Assembly: GCA_902796095.1 (NCBI GenBank)
Contig: CADBNP010000035.1
Location: forward strand, 1-8,145
Source: an uncultured Aeromonadales bacterium
GTDB lineage: Bacteria > Pseudomonadota > Gammaproteobacteria > Enterobacterales > Succinivibrionaceae
Reading direction: 5' to 3'
DNA: 8,145 nt
In this document: positions 1-5,520 of the stretch, piece after piece
Layout: each line of letters begins with the position of its first letter
Position numbering within the stretch: the first letter of the stretch is position 1
Position numbers and translations under genes: made by a program
The notes under the pieces: generated by a model
Seen by the model: the letters and a program-made list of their open reading frames with translations, nothing else
Databases searched by the model: none
What the model was told of the DNA's origin: nothing

Positions 1-392
1 ACATATTCGCAGAAATCGGAGAACTCACAGCCATATGCACCTATATTCTGAACGGGAGCGGCGCCGCAGGTTCCTGGAATAAGGGCAAGATTTTCAATGC
101 CCGCAATACCCTGACGGGTAAGAGAATTCACAAGTTCATGCCAGATTTCTCCGGCAGAGGCTCTTACATGATAAAAAGAAGCATCTTCGGTAATATCAAC
201 ACCGGAAATACGCATCAACCCGACCTGCCCCCTGAAATTTTCAGTAAAAAGAACATCAGAGCCGCCGCCGAGCAGAACACGGGGCGTCCTGATCCGGAGA
301 AAAGATACACAGTCCTCCCTGTTCTCAAGAACTGATATATCATCAGCCAGGACATCGAGACCGAAGGTATGATAGGGTTTCAAGCTTTCCAT
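1..392 (-). CDS. murB: UDP-N-acetylenolpyruvoylglucosamine reductase, 3' end cut off by the window
   Basis: MurB is the cytoplasmic FAD enzyme that uses NADPH to reduce UDP-GlcNAc-enolpyruvate, the product of MurA, to UDP-N-acetylmuramate. Only the first 130 codons are visible; the frame is open to the left edge. The N-terminus reads MESLKPYHTFGLDV, very close to the E. coli start as I recall it. The FAD-binding motif LGGGSDVLF is at residues 41-49, and the second flavin-site motif, from PGTCGAAPVQ to NIGAYG, is at about 106-121. The catalytic Ser and Glu of the family lie in the missing part. The ATG is 5 bp after the murA stop with no clear Shine-Dalgarno, so translation is probably coupled to murA. 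The motif has Asp where GSN is usual. Identity is secure; whether the rest of the gene is intact cannot be seen. Confidence 0.95.
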   Translation of the reverse strand, partial: MESLKPYHTFGLDVLADDISVLENREDCVSFLRIRTPRVLLGGGSDVLFTENFRGQVGLMRISGVDITEDASFYHVRASAGEIWHELVNSLTRQGIAGIENLALIPGTCGAAPVQNIGAYGCEFSDFCEY

Positions 393-397
393 AACAA

Positions 398-1657
398 CTA
401 TTCAATTCTGGTGATATTGCATCCCAGACCGTTAAGCTTGTCCTCTATATGCTCATAGCCGCGATCTATGTGATAGATACGATCCACAATCGTTTCACCC
501 CTTGCTATTGTTCCGGCAAGAACAAGAGAAGCCGAGGCTCTGAGATCCGTGGCCATAACATTTGTTCCCACAAGATACGGAATATCATGACAGATTGCGG
601 TATTGCCCTGCAGTTCTATGTTCGCTCCCATGCGGTTGAGTTCCGGAACATGCATGAAACGGTTTTCAAAGATCGTCTCCACCACAACACCGTCACCCCT
701 CGCCACCGCATTGAGCAGAGTGAACTGTGCCTGCATGTCTGTAGGAAAGCCGGGATATGGCTTTGTCGTTACGGACACAGGGTAGAGTTCTCTTCCCCTC
801 ATATCCAGTTCAATGGTGTCAGCGGTTGTTTTAATAATGGCTCCGGCTTCAGTCAGCTTGTCGAGGACAATCTCCAGCAGTTTCGGATCAGTGTTGAGAC
901 AGCGTATATGTCCCTTTGAAATTGCAGCACCCACAAGAAATGTTCCGGTTTCAATACGGTCCGGCTGAACCCTGTAGGTTCCGCCCTTCAGACTTTCCAC
1001 ACCCTCGATGGTTATGGTACTTGTGCCGGCTCCGGAAATTTTTGCACCGAGAGTATTGAGGAAATTGCTCAGATCACAGATCTCCGGTTCCCTGGCGGCA
1101 TTGTCAATTACTGTTGTTCCCCGGGCCAGTACCGCAGCCATAATCAGATTTTCAGTACCCGTTACTGAAACAAGATCCATATTGATGCGGTTTCCATTAA
1201 GGCGGCCGGAAGGTACAGCAGACTTGATATATCCTGATTCAACCCGGATTTCGGCTCCAAGAGCTTCAAGACCCTTGATATGAAGATTGCACGGTCTTGC
1301 ACCGATGGCACAGCCTCCGGGCAGAGATACCTCAGCCATGCCAAGTTTTCCGGTAAGAGGACCCAGGCTCATTACGGATGCCCGCATGGTTTTTACCAGT
1401 TCATACGGTGCTATGTAATTGCCTACCCGCCCCTCGATATAAACCTCGTTGCCGATCATCTCGCACTTTTTACCTGCCAGCGTAAGCAGCTTCAGTGCAG
1501 TTCTGACATCCATAAGCTTTGGAATGTTTGTAAGCTTTACCGGCTCATCTGTAAGAATTGTGGCAAAAATCAGTGGCAGTGCGGTATTTTTGGCACCGGA
1601 AATAACAACATCTCCGGACCAAGGCTTGGAGCTGCCCTTAATTTTAAGTTTATCCAT
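398..1657 (-). CDS. murA: UDP-N-acetylglucosamine 1-carboxyvinyltransferase (MurA)
   Basis: MurA transfers enolpyruvate from phosphoenolpyruvate to the 3'-OH of UDP-GlcNAc, the first committed step of peptidoglycan synthesis, in the cytosol. The product is 419 residues, matching the family length of about 420. Visible active-site landmarks are Lys23-Asn24 (SGAKN), the catalytic loop SLPGGCAIGARP with Cys116 (equivalent to E. coli Cys115, the fosfomycin target), Asp307 in FPTDMQAQ (general base) and the conserved Arg373 and Arg399. Because Cys116 is present rather than Asp, the enzyme is expected to be of the fosfomycin-sensitive type; this is inference from known family behaviour. The ATG overlaps the last 8 bp of mlaB and lacks a strong Shine-Dalgarno, suggesting translational coupling. 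murB follows 5 bp later. No defect is seen. Confidence 0.98.
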   Translation of the reverse strand: MDKLKIKGSSKPWSGDVVISGAKNTALPLIFATILTDEPVKLTNIPKLMDVRTALKLLTLAGKKCEMIGNEVYIEGRVGNYIAPYELVKTMRASVMSLGPLTGKLGMAEVSLPGGCAIGARPCNLHIKGLEALGAEIRVESGYIKSAVPSGRLNGNRINMDLVSVTGTENLIMAAVLARGTTVIDNAAREPEICDLSNFLNTLGAKISGAGTSTITIEGVESLKGGTYRVQPDRIETGTFLVGAAISKGHIRCLNTDPKLLEIVLDKLTEAGAIIKTTADTIELDMRGRELYPVSVTTKPYPGFPTDMQAQFTLLNAVARGDGVVVETIFENRFMHVPELNRMGANIELQGNTAICHDIPYLVGTNVMATDLRASASLVLAGTIARGETIVDRIYHIDRGYEHIEDKLNGLGCNITRIE

Positions 1658-1919
1658 TGTTTCTGAATTCCATTAGATCATCTACTTGGTATAGGCGAAT
1701 AAGAGATATCAATGACGACGGAGCATTGTGACATGTAAGACGCTGACCGCGTTCTCTGCACTTTTTGCCCCATTTTACCAGAAAGGCGACAGCTGACGAA
1801 TCGCAGCTGCTCACCTTCGTAAAATCAACCTCACTGTCTGCAAACCACACATCATGACAGGAGGTCCAGATCCGGGAAACACAGTCGTGATCCAGTCTCG
1901 TTTCTTCAATTCTGATCAT
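1650..1919 (-). CDS. mlaB: MlaB, STAS-domain subunit of the Mla phospholipid transporter
   Basis: This 89-residue protein is a single STAS domain. In E. coli, MlaB is a cytosolic subunit that binds MlaF and is needed for the stability and activity of the MlaFEDB ABC complex. The central part (VDFTKVSSCDSSAVAFLV, residues 31-48) matches the STAS beta-strand, DxS/T loop and helix. Asp40-Ser41 align with the Asp-Thr pair of E. coli MlaB, so Ser replaces the functionally important Thr52. The C-terminal half (about 49-84) resembles MlaB (LIRLYQVDDL against LAKLYNLPAD from memory). The N-terminus is about eight residues shorter than in E. coli, but it cannot be extended because the mlaC stop lies in frame four codons upstream of the ATG. 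A weak AGG at about -10 may serve as ribosome site. The 3' end overlaps murA by 8 bp. Position supports the call more strongly than the diverged sequence does. Confidence 0.88.
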   Translation of the reverse strand: MIRIEETRLDHDCVSRIWTSCHDVWFADSEVDFTKVSSCDSSAVAFLVKWGKKCRERGQRLTCHNAPSSLISLIRLYQVDDLMEFRNNG

Positions 1920-1928
1920 AAATCGAAC

Positions 1929-2537
1929 CTACTTGGATGAAGGCAGGTTGTGCTCCTCTAGCATCTGACATACCTTGTCTATTCCGTTCTTGACGATAAG
2001 ATCGTTGAATTCCGCCTGCTTTGAAGAAAGGAGACTGATGCCCTCCGCCACCATGTCATAAACCTTCCACTCGCCGGTTTTCTGATTCTGTCTGAGCTTG
2101 AAGGCTATCTGATACTGATTGCCGTCACCGGTCTTGAGAGAAACGTTTACAATGGAGCTTTTGGCATCACCCACAACCTTCGGATCAATAACAAGGCTGT
2201 GATTGTCATATTTGCCAAGTGCAGAAGAGTAGGTATCGATAATGTAGGTTTCAAAGGCCTGAACAAATCTCTTTCTCTGATCCTCATTGGTGGAGCGGAT
2301 ATTTGCTCCGAGAACCTTGTATGCGGCATACTTGATATCCACATACGGCATAAGATCCGTTTTTACCAGATTTTTCAATGCCGAAGGATTTGCAACGGTC
2401 TGTTTTGTCAGCTTGGGAAACAGGTTGTTTGATACATTGCTGATTAAATCATAGGCCCCGTCCCCTGCCATAGCAGCACCTGACAGAGCAAAAAACATAA
2501 CCAGACCGATAAAGTAAGCCCATATTTTTTTCATCAT
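1929..2537 (-). CDS. mlaC: MlaC, periplasmic phospholipid shuttle protein
   Basis: MlaC carries a phospholipid across the periplasm between the outer-membrane MlaA-porin complex and the inner-membrane MlaFEDB complex. The 202-residue product (E. coli about 211) starts with a Sec signal peptide: MMKK, a hydrophobic stretch at about residues 5-20, and an Ala-Met-Ala cleavage motif, with cleavage predicted between Ala24 and Gly25. The remainder fits the MlaC/Ttg2D family: a helical N-terminal part with the DLMPYVDIKYAAYKVLG segment (about 61-77), then a beta-rich half with YQIAFKLRQNQKTGEWKVYDMVAEGISLL (written here only as a landmark at about 142-170). An AAGGAG ribosome site 7 bp upstream supports the first of two adjacent ATGs. 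The gene lies 14 bp after mlaD and 9 bp before mlaB. No cysteine lipobox, so it is expected to be soluble. Confidence 0.95.
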   Translation of the reverse strand: MMKKIWAYFIGLVMFFALSGAAMAGDGAYDLISNVSNNLFPKLTKQTVANPSALKNLVKTDLMPYVDIKYAAYKVLGANIRSTNEDQRKRFVQAFETYIIDTYSSALGKYDNHSLVIDPKVVGDAKSSIVNVSLKTGDGNQYQIAFKLRQNQKTGEWKVYDMVAEGISLLSSKQAEFNDLIVKNGIDKVCQMLEEHNLPSSK

Positions 2538-2544
2538 TTAAGTT

Positions 2545-2550
2545 CTCCTT
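2545..2550 (-). promoter_or_regulatory. Ribosome binding site of mlaC
   Basis: AAGGAG on the minus strand, 7 bp ahead of the first of two consecutive ATG codons (10 bp ahead of the second). This is one of the best Shine-Dalgarno matches in the operon and favours the MMKK start. Strong initiation here would suit a periplasmic shuttle needed in excess over the membrane complex; that last point is inference. Confidence 0.75.
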
Positions 2551-2551
2551 A

Positions 2552-3058
2552 TTAATTAGAACTGCCGCTGTCGGCTTTGCTGGACGAAACGCTGTAAAGA
2601 AACTTACCCAGCAGTTCTTCCAGCACAATTGCTGATTCAGTAAAGTTGGTGGTATCCCCGTCCTTCAGATAGACAGGATTGCCGTCATCGTCCATACTTG
2701 CAAAATCCGGTTTGACGCCAAGATACTGTTCACCTAGAAGTCCGGAAGTCAGCACCGAAAACGTGGTATCGGAACCGAGTTCACTGTAGCGGCGATCAAG
2801 CTTAATGGCAACCACAGGCTGCAGAGTTTTCGGATCAATCTGAATGCTGGAGACACTGCCGATTACAACACCGCCCAGCTTCACCGGGGATCTGACCTTG
2901 AGTGAGCCTATGTTGCTGAACCTTCCGTATACCGTGTAAAACTCCTTGGCATCCGTATTCAGGGTAAGACCGGCAACCTTGAGAGCCAGAACAACAGCCG
3001 CGGCAATACCGGCAACAAGAAAGCAGCCAACTATAAATTCAAGCCAATTAACTTTCAT
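2552..3058 (-). CDS. mlaD: MlaD, inner-membrane-anchored MCE protein
   Basis: MlaD forms the periplasmic hexameric MCE ring of the MlaFEDB complex and passes lipid through its central pore between MlaC and MlaE. The product is 168 residues (E. coli 183). One N-terminal transmembrane helix lies at about residues 8-28, with no signal cleavage site. The MCE domain follows at about 40-118, with the hallmark VRSPVKLGGVVIGSV (56-69) and the pore-loop segment LLGEQYLGV (107-115). A C-terminal amphipathic helix at about 141-158 corresponds to the helices that line the pore in the known structures. The ATG is preceded by AGGA at 6 bp. The gene sits 13 bp after mlaE and 14 bp before mlaC. The C-terminal tail is short and Ser-rich (SSSKADSGSSN), without the Pro-rich end of E. 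coli MlaD as I remember it. Confidence 0.95.
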   Translation of the reverse strand: MKVNWLEFIVGCFLVAGIAAAVVLALKVAGLTLNTDAKEFYTVYGRFSNIGSLKVRSPVKLGGVVIGSVSSIQIDPKTLQPVVAIKLDRRYSELGSDTTFSVLTSGLLGEQYLGVKPDFASMDDDGNPVYLKDGDTTNFTESAIVLEELLGKFLYSVSSSKADSGSSN

Positions 3059-3071
3059 AAAAAATCCTATT

Positions 3072-3851
3072 TCAGTTGAACATCAGCGCTGTCAACACAA
3101 AATCCAAACCCAGCACAATCAGCGACGAATGAACAACCGTCTGCGTTGTCGCCTTACTTATACCTGCCGCCGTCGGCAGACAATTATAACCGTTAAACAA
3201 AGAAACCCAGCAGACAACAACAGCAAAAATCACACTTTTGATCCAGCCCTGGGCTATGTCGTCATATAAATCCACCGATGCCTGCGTACCTGTCCAGAAC
3301 GTGCCCTCATCAATTCCGAGCCAGTCGACGCCAACCATTTTGCCGCCGTAGATACCGATGACAGAAAACATGAAGGTAAGCAGAGGCAGAGATACAAACC
3401 CTGCCCAGAAACGGGGCGATATCACGCGGCGAAGTGGATCAACAGCCATCATCTCCATGCTGGACAGCTGCTCGGTAGCCTTCATGAGTCCTATCTCCGC
3501 CGTAAGAGCGGATCCCGCCCGTCCGGCAAAAAGAAGAGCAGCCACAACTGGTCCAAGTTCCCGCAGAATTGAAAGACTTACAAGAGGTCCCAGACTGGCC
3601 TCGGCCTTGAACTGAACCAGAACATTGTAGCCCTGCAAACCGAGAACCATTCCTATAAACAGTCCTGAAACAATAATAATCATTACGGACTGAACACCAA
3701 CCACGTACAGCTGCTCCACAAAAAGAGGGAAATGCTTTTTAAACTGCGGTCTGCCTATCAGTGCATGAAGCAGTACCAGCAGAGCCCGTCCGAGAGCAGT
3801 AAGGAATTCGATGCCGCTGCGCCCGAGATTTGAAATAGGTTTAACCAGCAT
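3072..3851 (-). CDS. mlaE: MlaE, permease subunit of the Mla ABC transporter
   Basis: MlaE is the integral inner-membrane permease; two copies form the lipid pocket beneath the MlaD ring. With the ATG chosen here the protein is 259 residues, close to the 260 of E. coli. Hydrophobic segments lie at about 48-74, 87-118, 148-173, 203-222 and 240-258. Family landmarks are RELGPVVAALLFAGRAGSAL (97-116), the coupling region TEQLSSMEMMAVDPLRRVIS (126-145) that contacts MlaF, and GISKATTQTVVHSS near 230-243. A longer reading from TTG at 3857, overlapping the mlaF stop, is possible. The ATG is preferred because GAGGAA stands 8 bp from it and only 2 bp from the TTG, and because the resulting ML start matches E. 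coli. The mlaF stop ends 2 bp upstream, implying translational coupling. Confidence 0.96.
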   Translation of the reverse strand: MLVKPISNLGRSGIEFLTALGRALLVLLHALIGRPQFKKHFPLFVEQLYVVGVQSVMIIIVSGLFIGMVLGLQGYNVLVQFKAEASLGPLVSLSILRELGPVVAALLFAGRAGSALTAEIGLMKATEQLSSMEMMAVDPLRRVISPRFWAGFVSLPLLTFMFSVIGIYGGKMVGVDWLGIDEGTFWTGTQASVDLYDDIAQGWIKSVIFAVVVCWVSLFNGYNCLPTAAGISKATTQTVVHSSLIVLGLDFVLTALMFN

Positions 3852-3853
3852 AA

Positions 3854-4651
3854 TCAAAGTTCCTCAAGATAGTTTCCCGCAGGATAATGAAACGGCACCG
3901 CTCCGTCGGGAAGACCGTGAATAAACTGATACACATCGGGATGTCTCTCCTCCTTGAGCTGATCCGGTATACCGTGAGCAAGGACTCTGCCTCCGGAAAC
4001 CAGATAAACATAATCGGCAATGGACATTACTTCACTGACATCGTGAGAGACAATAATTGAGGTCAGACCGAGAGTGGTATTGAGTTCCTTTATAAGTTTG
4101 AGCAATACCGCCATGGTGATGGGATCCTGACCTGTAAGCGGCTCGTCATACATGATAAGCTCCGGATCAAGAGCAATTGCTCTTGCAAGAGCGGCACGAC
4201 GGGCCATTCCTCCGGAAAGTTCCGAAGGCATGAGAAAAGCAGCCCCCCTCAGTCCGACAGTTTCAAGCTTCATCAGAACAAGCGTGCGGATCAGCTCCTC
4301 CGGCAGAGATGTATGCTCTCTGATAGGATAAGCAACATTATCAAAAACATTCATACCGGTAAAAAGAGCTCCGCTCTGAAAAAGCATGCTCATTCTTTTT
4401 CTGAGTTCGTAAAGAGCGCCGCGGCCAAGTTTCGGAACATTTCTGTCCTCATAAAACACAGAGCCGCTGTCAGGCTTCAGCTGACCGCCTATTATCCGGA
4501 GAAGTGTTGTTTTGCCTGTACCGCTCGGTCCCATTACAGCTGTAATTTTCCCGCGGGGAATGGACAGAGACACATTGTCATAGATTTTGCGGAGTCCGCG
4601 GAAGAAGGTTACATTCTCTATTCTGATCAGAGGATCCTGTAACATTGTCAT
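3854..4651 (-). CDS. mlaF: MlaF, ATP-binding subunit of the Mla phospholipid ABC transporter
   Basis: MlaF is the cytosolic ATPase that powers lipid movement by MlaFEDB. The product is 265 residues (E. coli about 269). Walker A is GPSGTGKTT at 41-49, the Q-loop is around Gln92 (FQSGALF), the ABC signature is LSGGM at 145-149, Walker B is LIMYDE at 165-170 and the switch His is His203 (SHD). The signature LSGGMARR, with Met in place of the usual Gln, is typical of MCE-type transporters. A C-terminal extension from about residue 238 (FIHGLPDGAVPFHYPAGNY) matches the E. coli tail, which in the known structure reaches over the partner MlaF and MlaB. It is the first gene of the mla-mur cluster; a strong AGGTGAGG ribosome site fixes the ATG. 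It ends 2 bp before the preferred mlaE start. Confidence 0.97.
   Translation of the reverse strand: MTMLQDPLIRIENVTFFRGLRKIYDNVSLSIPRGKITAVMGPSGTGKTTLLRIIGGQLKPDSGSVFYEDRNVPKLGRGALYELRKRMSMLFQSGALFTGMNVFDNVAYPIREHTSLPEELIRTLVLMKLETVGLRGAAFLMPSELSGGMARRAALARAIALDPELIMYDEPLTGQDPITMAVLLKLIKELNTTLGLTSIIVSHDVSEVMSIADYVYLVSGGRVLAHGIPDQLKEERHPDVYQFIHGLPDGAVPFHYPAGNYLEEL
3860..3865 (-). promoter_or_regulatory. Ribosome binding site deciding the mlaE start
   Basis: GAGGAA on the minus strand, inside the last codons of mlaF. It is 8 bp from the ATG at 3849-3851 but only 2 bp from the competing TTG at 3855-3857, so it selects the ATG and a 259-residue MlaE. Confidence 0.65.
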
Positions 4652-4656
4652 TAAAA

Positions 4657-4664
4657 CCTCACCT
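4657..4664 (-). promoter_or_regulatory. Ribosome binding site of mlaF
   Basis: AGGTGAGG on the minus strand, with GAGG 5 bp from the ATG at 4649-4651. A second ATG lies two codons further on but would be 11 bp away, so the MTMLQDP start is favoured. Confidence 0.7.
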
Positions 4665-4670
4665 ATGTGA

Positions 4671-4691
4671 TTTAATCCATGCAGGATTAAA
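4671..4691. repeat. Perfect 8-bp inverted repeat upstream of mlaF (possible operator)
   Basis: The arms TTTAATCC (4671-4678) and GGATTAAA (4684-4691) are exact reverse complements around a 5-bp centre, ATGCA. It lies 20 bp before the mlaF ATG. The right arm contains the candidate -10 hexamer on the minus strand, and the predicted start site falls in the centre. The palindrome would therefore be only partly transcribed, which fits a DNA-binding operator better than an RNA hairpin. The cognate regulator is unknown; chance origin is possible in AT-rich spacer DNA. Confidence 0.5.
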
Positions 4692-4713
4692 CATTGTCTT
4701 CAGACAGATGCAA
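4686..4713 (-). promoter_or_regulatory. Candidate promoter of the mla-murA-murB operon
   Basis: On the minus strand, TTGCAT (4713-4708) and TTTAAT (4691-4686) are separated by 16 bp. The -10 matches the sigma-70 consensus at 5 of 6 positions and the -35 at only 3 of 6. A start near 4679 would give a leader of about 28 nt, including the mlaF ribosome site. The -10 lies inside a perfect inverted repeat, so a repressor could block it. The weak -35 leaves room for an activator or for a different start further upstream. Confidence 0.35.
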
Positions 4714-4839
4714 ATCAACCTTCAAAAAAAGTTCTGTCAGACTGATACTGCAATGTTTCATGCATCTTTCGAGCAAGTCTCACAGCGATTTCAAGTCCGT
4801 TTTCTATCCGCCGAGTGTCGAGTCATTGTGCCACAAAAA

Positions 4840-4853
4840 GTGATAAAAATCAC
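4840..4853. promoter_or_regulatory. CRP/FNR-family-like palindrome
   Basis: GTGAT and ATCAC flank four A bases. Read as a CRP site, it has the GTGA-N6-TCAC core but not the outer T and A. Read as an FNR site, it has TGAT-N4-ATCA but G and C at the outermost positions instead of T and A. It is about 190 bp upstream of mlaF, far from the candidate promoter there. A + strand GATAAT at 4861-4866 is closer. It may equally be a chance palindrome. Confidence 0.3.
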
Positions 4854-4960
4854 GAAATTTGATAATTTTTTAACCAGTCCGAAGCGGCACAAAAGTTCCC
4901 CATCCCAGTACCGTCACTGATTTAGGGCAGGGACAATATAGAGACATCAGAAAAACTGAT

Positions 4961-5074
4961 ATGTTCAAAAAACAGGAAAATAAAAGCAGAAGGAGCAGGA
5001 AAAAAGTGATAGGACTGAAACAGAAAGGTTCTGCGAAAAAGAAAAGCGAATCACAGGGATCCGCCTCATCTTAA
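4961..5074 (+). CDS. Possible 37-residue Lys/Arg/Ser-rich peptide (doubtful)
   Basis: An ATG frame on the + strand, against the direction of every other gene, would encode a 37-residue, highly basic peptide. It begins MFKKQENKSRRSRKK and ends in a Ser-rich tail. There is no Shine-Dalgarno before the ATG. An internal GTG at 5006-5008 is preceded by AGGAGCAGGA and would give 22 residues. A stem-loop starts 8 bp after the stop. The basic composition is what any purine-rich DNA would encode, so it may be an artefact of strand asymmetry. I recognise no family. Listed because a small convergent gene cannot be excluded. Confidence 0.15.
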   Translation: MFKKQENKSRRSRKKVIGLKQKGSAKKKSESQGSASS

Positions 5075-5081
5075 TCTAATC

Positions 5082-5107
5082 CTGTCCGGCTGAATAAAAA
5101 CCGGCAG
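5082..5107 (-). terminator. Stem-loop after the DUF2750 gene (terminator-like, no U-tract)
   Basis: The arms CTGTCCGG (5082-5089) and CCGGCAG (5101-5107) can form a 7-bp stem with one unpaired base around an 11-nt loop. It begins 14 bp after the DUF2750 stop. No T-run follows on the minus strand, so it does not meet the rule for an intrinsic terminator. It may instead protect a 3' end left by Rho-dependent termination in the pyrimidine-rich RNA that follows. Confidence 0.35.
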
Positions 5108-5121
5108 AAAACACGAGAGAC

Positions 5122-5520
5122 TCAGTCAACCTCGGGATCGATCTCTTCAGTAAATTCCTTGGCTTCAATGGTCACGCATTCTCCTCCGCCGTTCGGAAAA
5201 ACAGCAATTTCAATGCTTACCTCATCAAGTTTCGGAACCCAGTTGGCCAGCCACTTGACCAGAGACAGTTCAGTAGCTTCACAGTTCATCAGATTGTTGT
5301 CCTTTGCAAACTCATAGGCAAAATCCGGATGAGGCCACACCGGTATGGTTATGGACTGGGATTCCTCATCCTCGGTAAAAATAATATCCTTGGTAACAGA
5401 ATTCCTGACAACCCAAAACTGAAGTTCCTGCTTTACTCTTTTAACAAAAAAATCATATCTGTCCTCTGCACTTGCATACAGATATTTTTTAAATTCCTGT
5501 CGTGACAATGGCAATGGCAT
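5122..5520 (-). CDS. DUF2750 family protein of unknown function
   Basis: A 132-residue acidic protein, without signal peptide or membrane segment, so probably cytosolic. I assign it to DUF2750 (from memory of the family) on the RYDFFVKRVKQ segment (residues 17-27), a central IPVWPHPDFAYEFA (59-72) and the end WVPKL to IAVFPNGGGECV, followed by an acidic tail. Length and motif order fit the family; no catalytic motif is evident and no function is known to me. The ATG has only a weak, AGAGAGAGA-like purine stretch upstream. It is separated from uvrA by 252 bp carrying its own promoter and from mlaF by 470 bp, so it is probably transcribed alone. Its position between DNA repair and Mla genes says little about its role. 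Confidence 0.85.
   Translation of the reverse strand: MPLPLSRQEFKKYLYASAEDRYDFFVKRVKQELQFWVVRNSVTKDIIFTEDEESQSITIPVWPHPDFAYEFAKDNNLMNCEATELSLVKWLANWVPKLDEVSIEIAVFPNGGGECVTIEAKEFTEEIDPEVD

Larger units (their letters stand above)
4652..5121. other. 470-bp spacer between DUF2750 gene and mlaF
   Basis: No confident gene here. From right to left it holds a stem-loop (5082-5107), a stretch with very unequal strands (about 4961-5060, purines on +), an AT-rich segment with two small palindromes (4840-4853 and AAATT/AATTT at 4855-4868), and the mlaF promoter and operator candidates (4671-4713). A 91-codon + strand open frame at 4645-4920 overlaps the mlaF start, lacks a ribosome site and resembles nothing I know, so I did not call it. 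Confidence 0.6.

Noticed and set aside
449..919. 156-codon + strand open frame opposite murA, and other long + frames opposite murA, mlaE, mlaF and uvrA
   Set aside because: They lie antisense to well-conserved genes whose full motif sets are intact; their translations show no recognisable domains.
4645..4920. 91-codon + strand open frame in the spacer before mlaF
   Set aside because: It overlaps the mlaF start and ribosome site, has no Shine-Dalgarno of its own, and its translation resembles no family and has no domain-like pattern.
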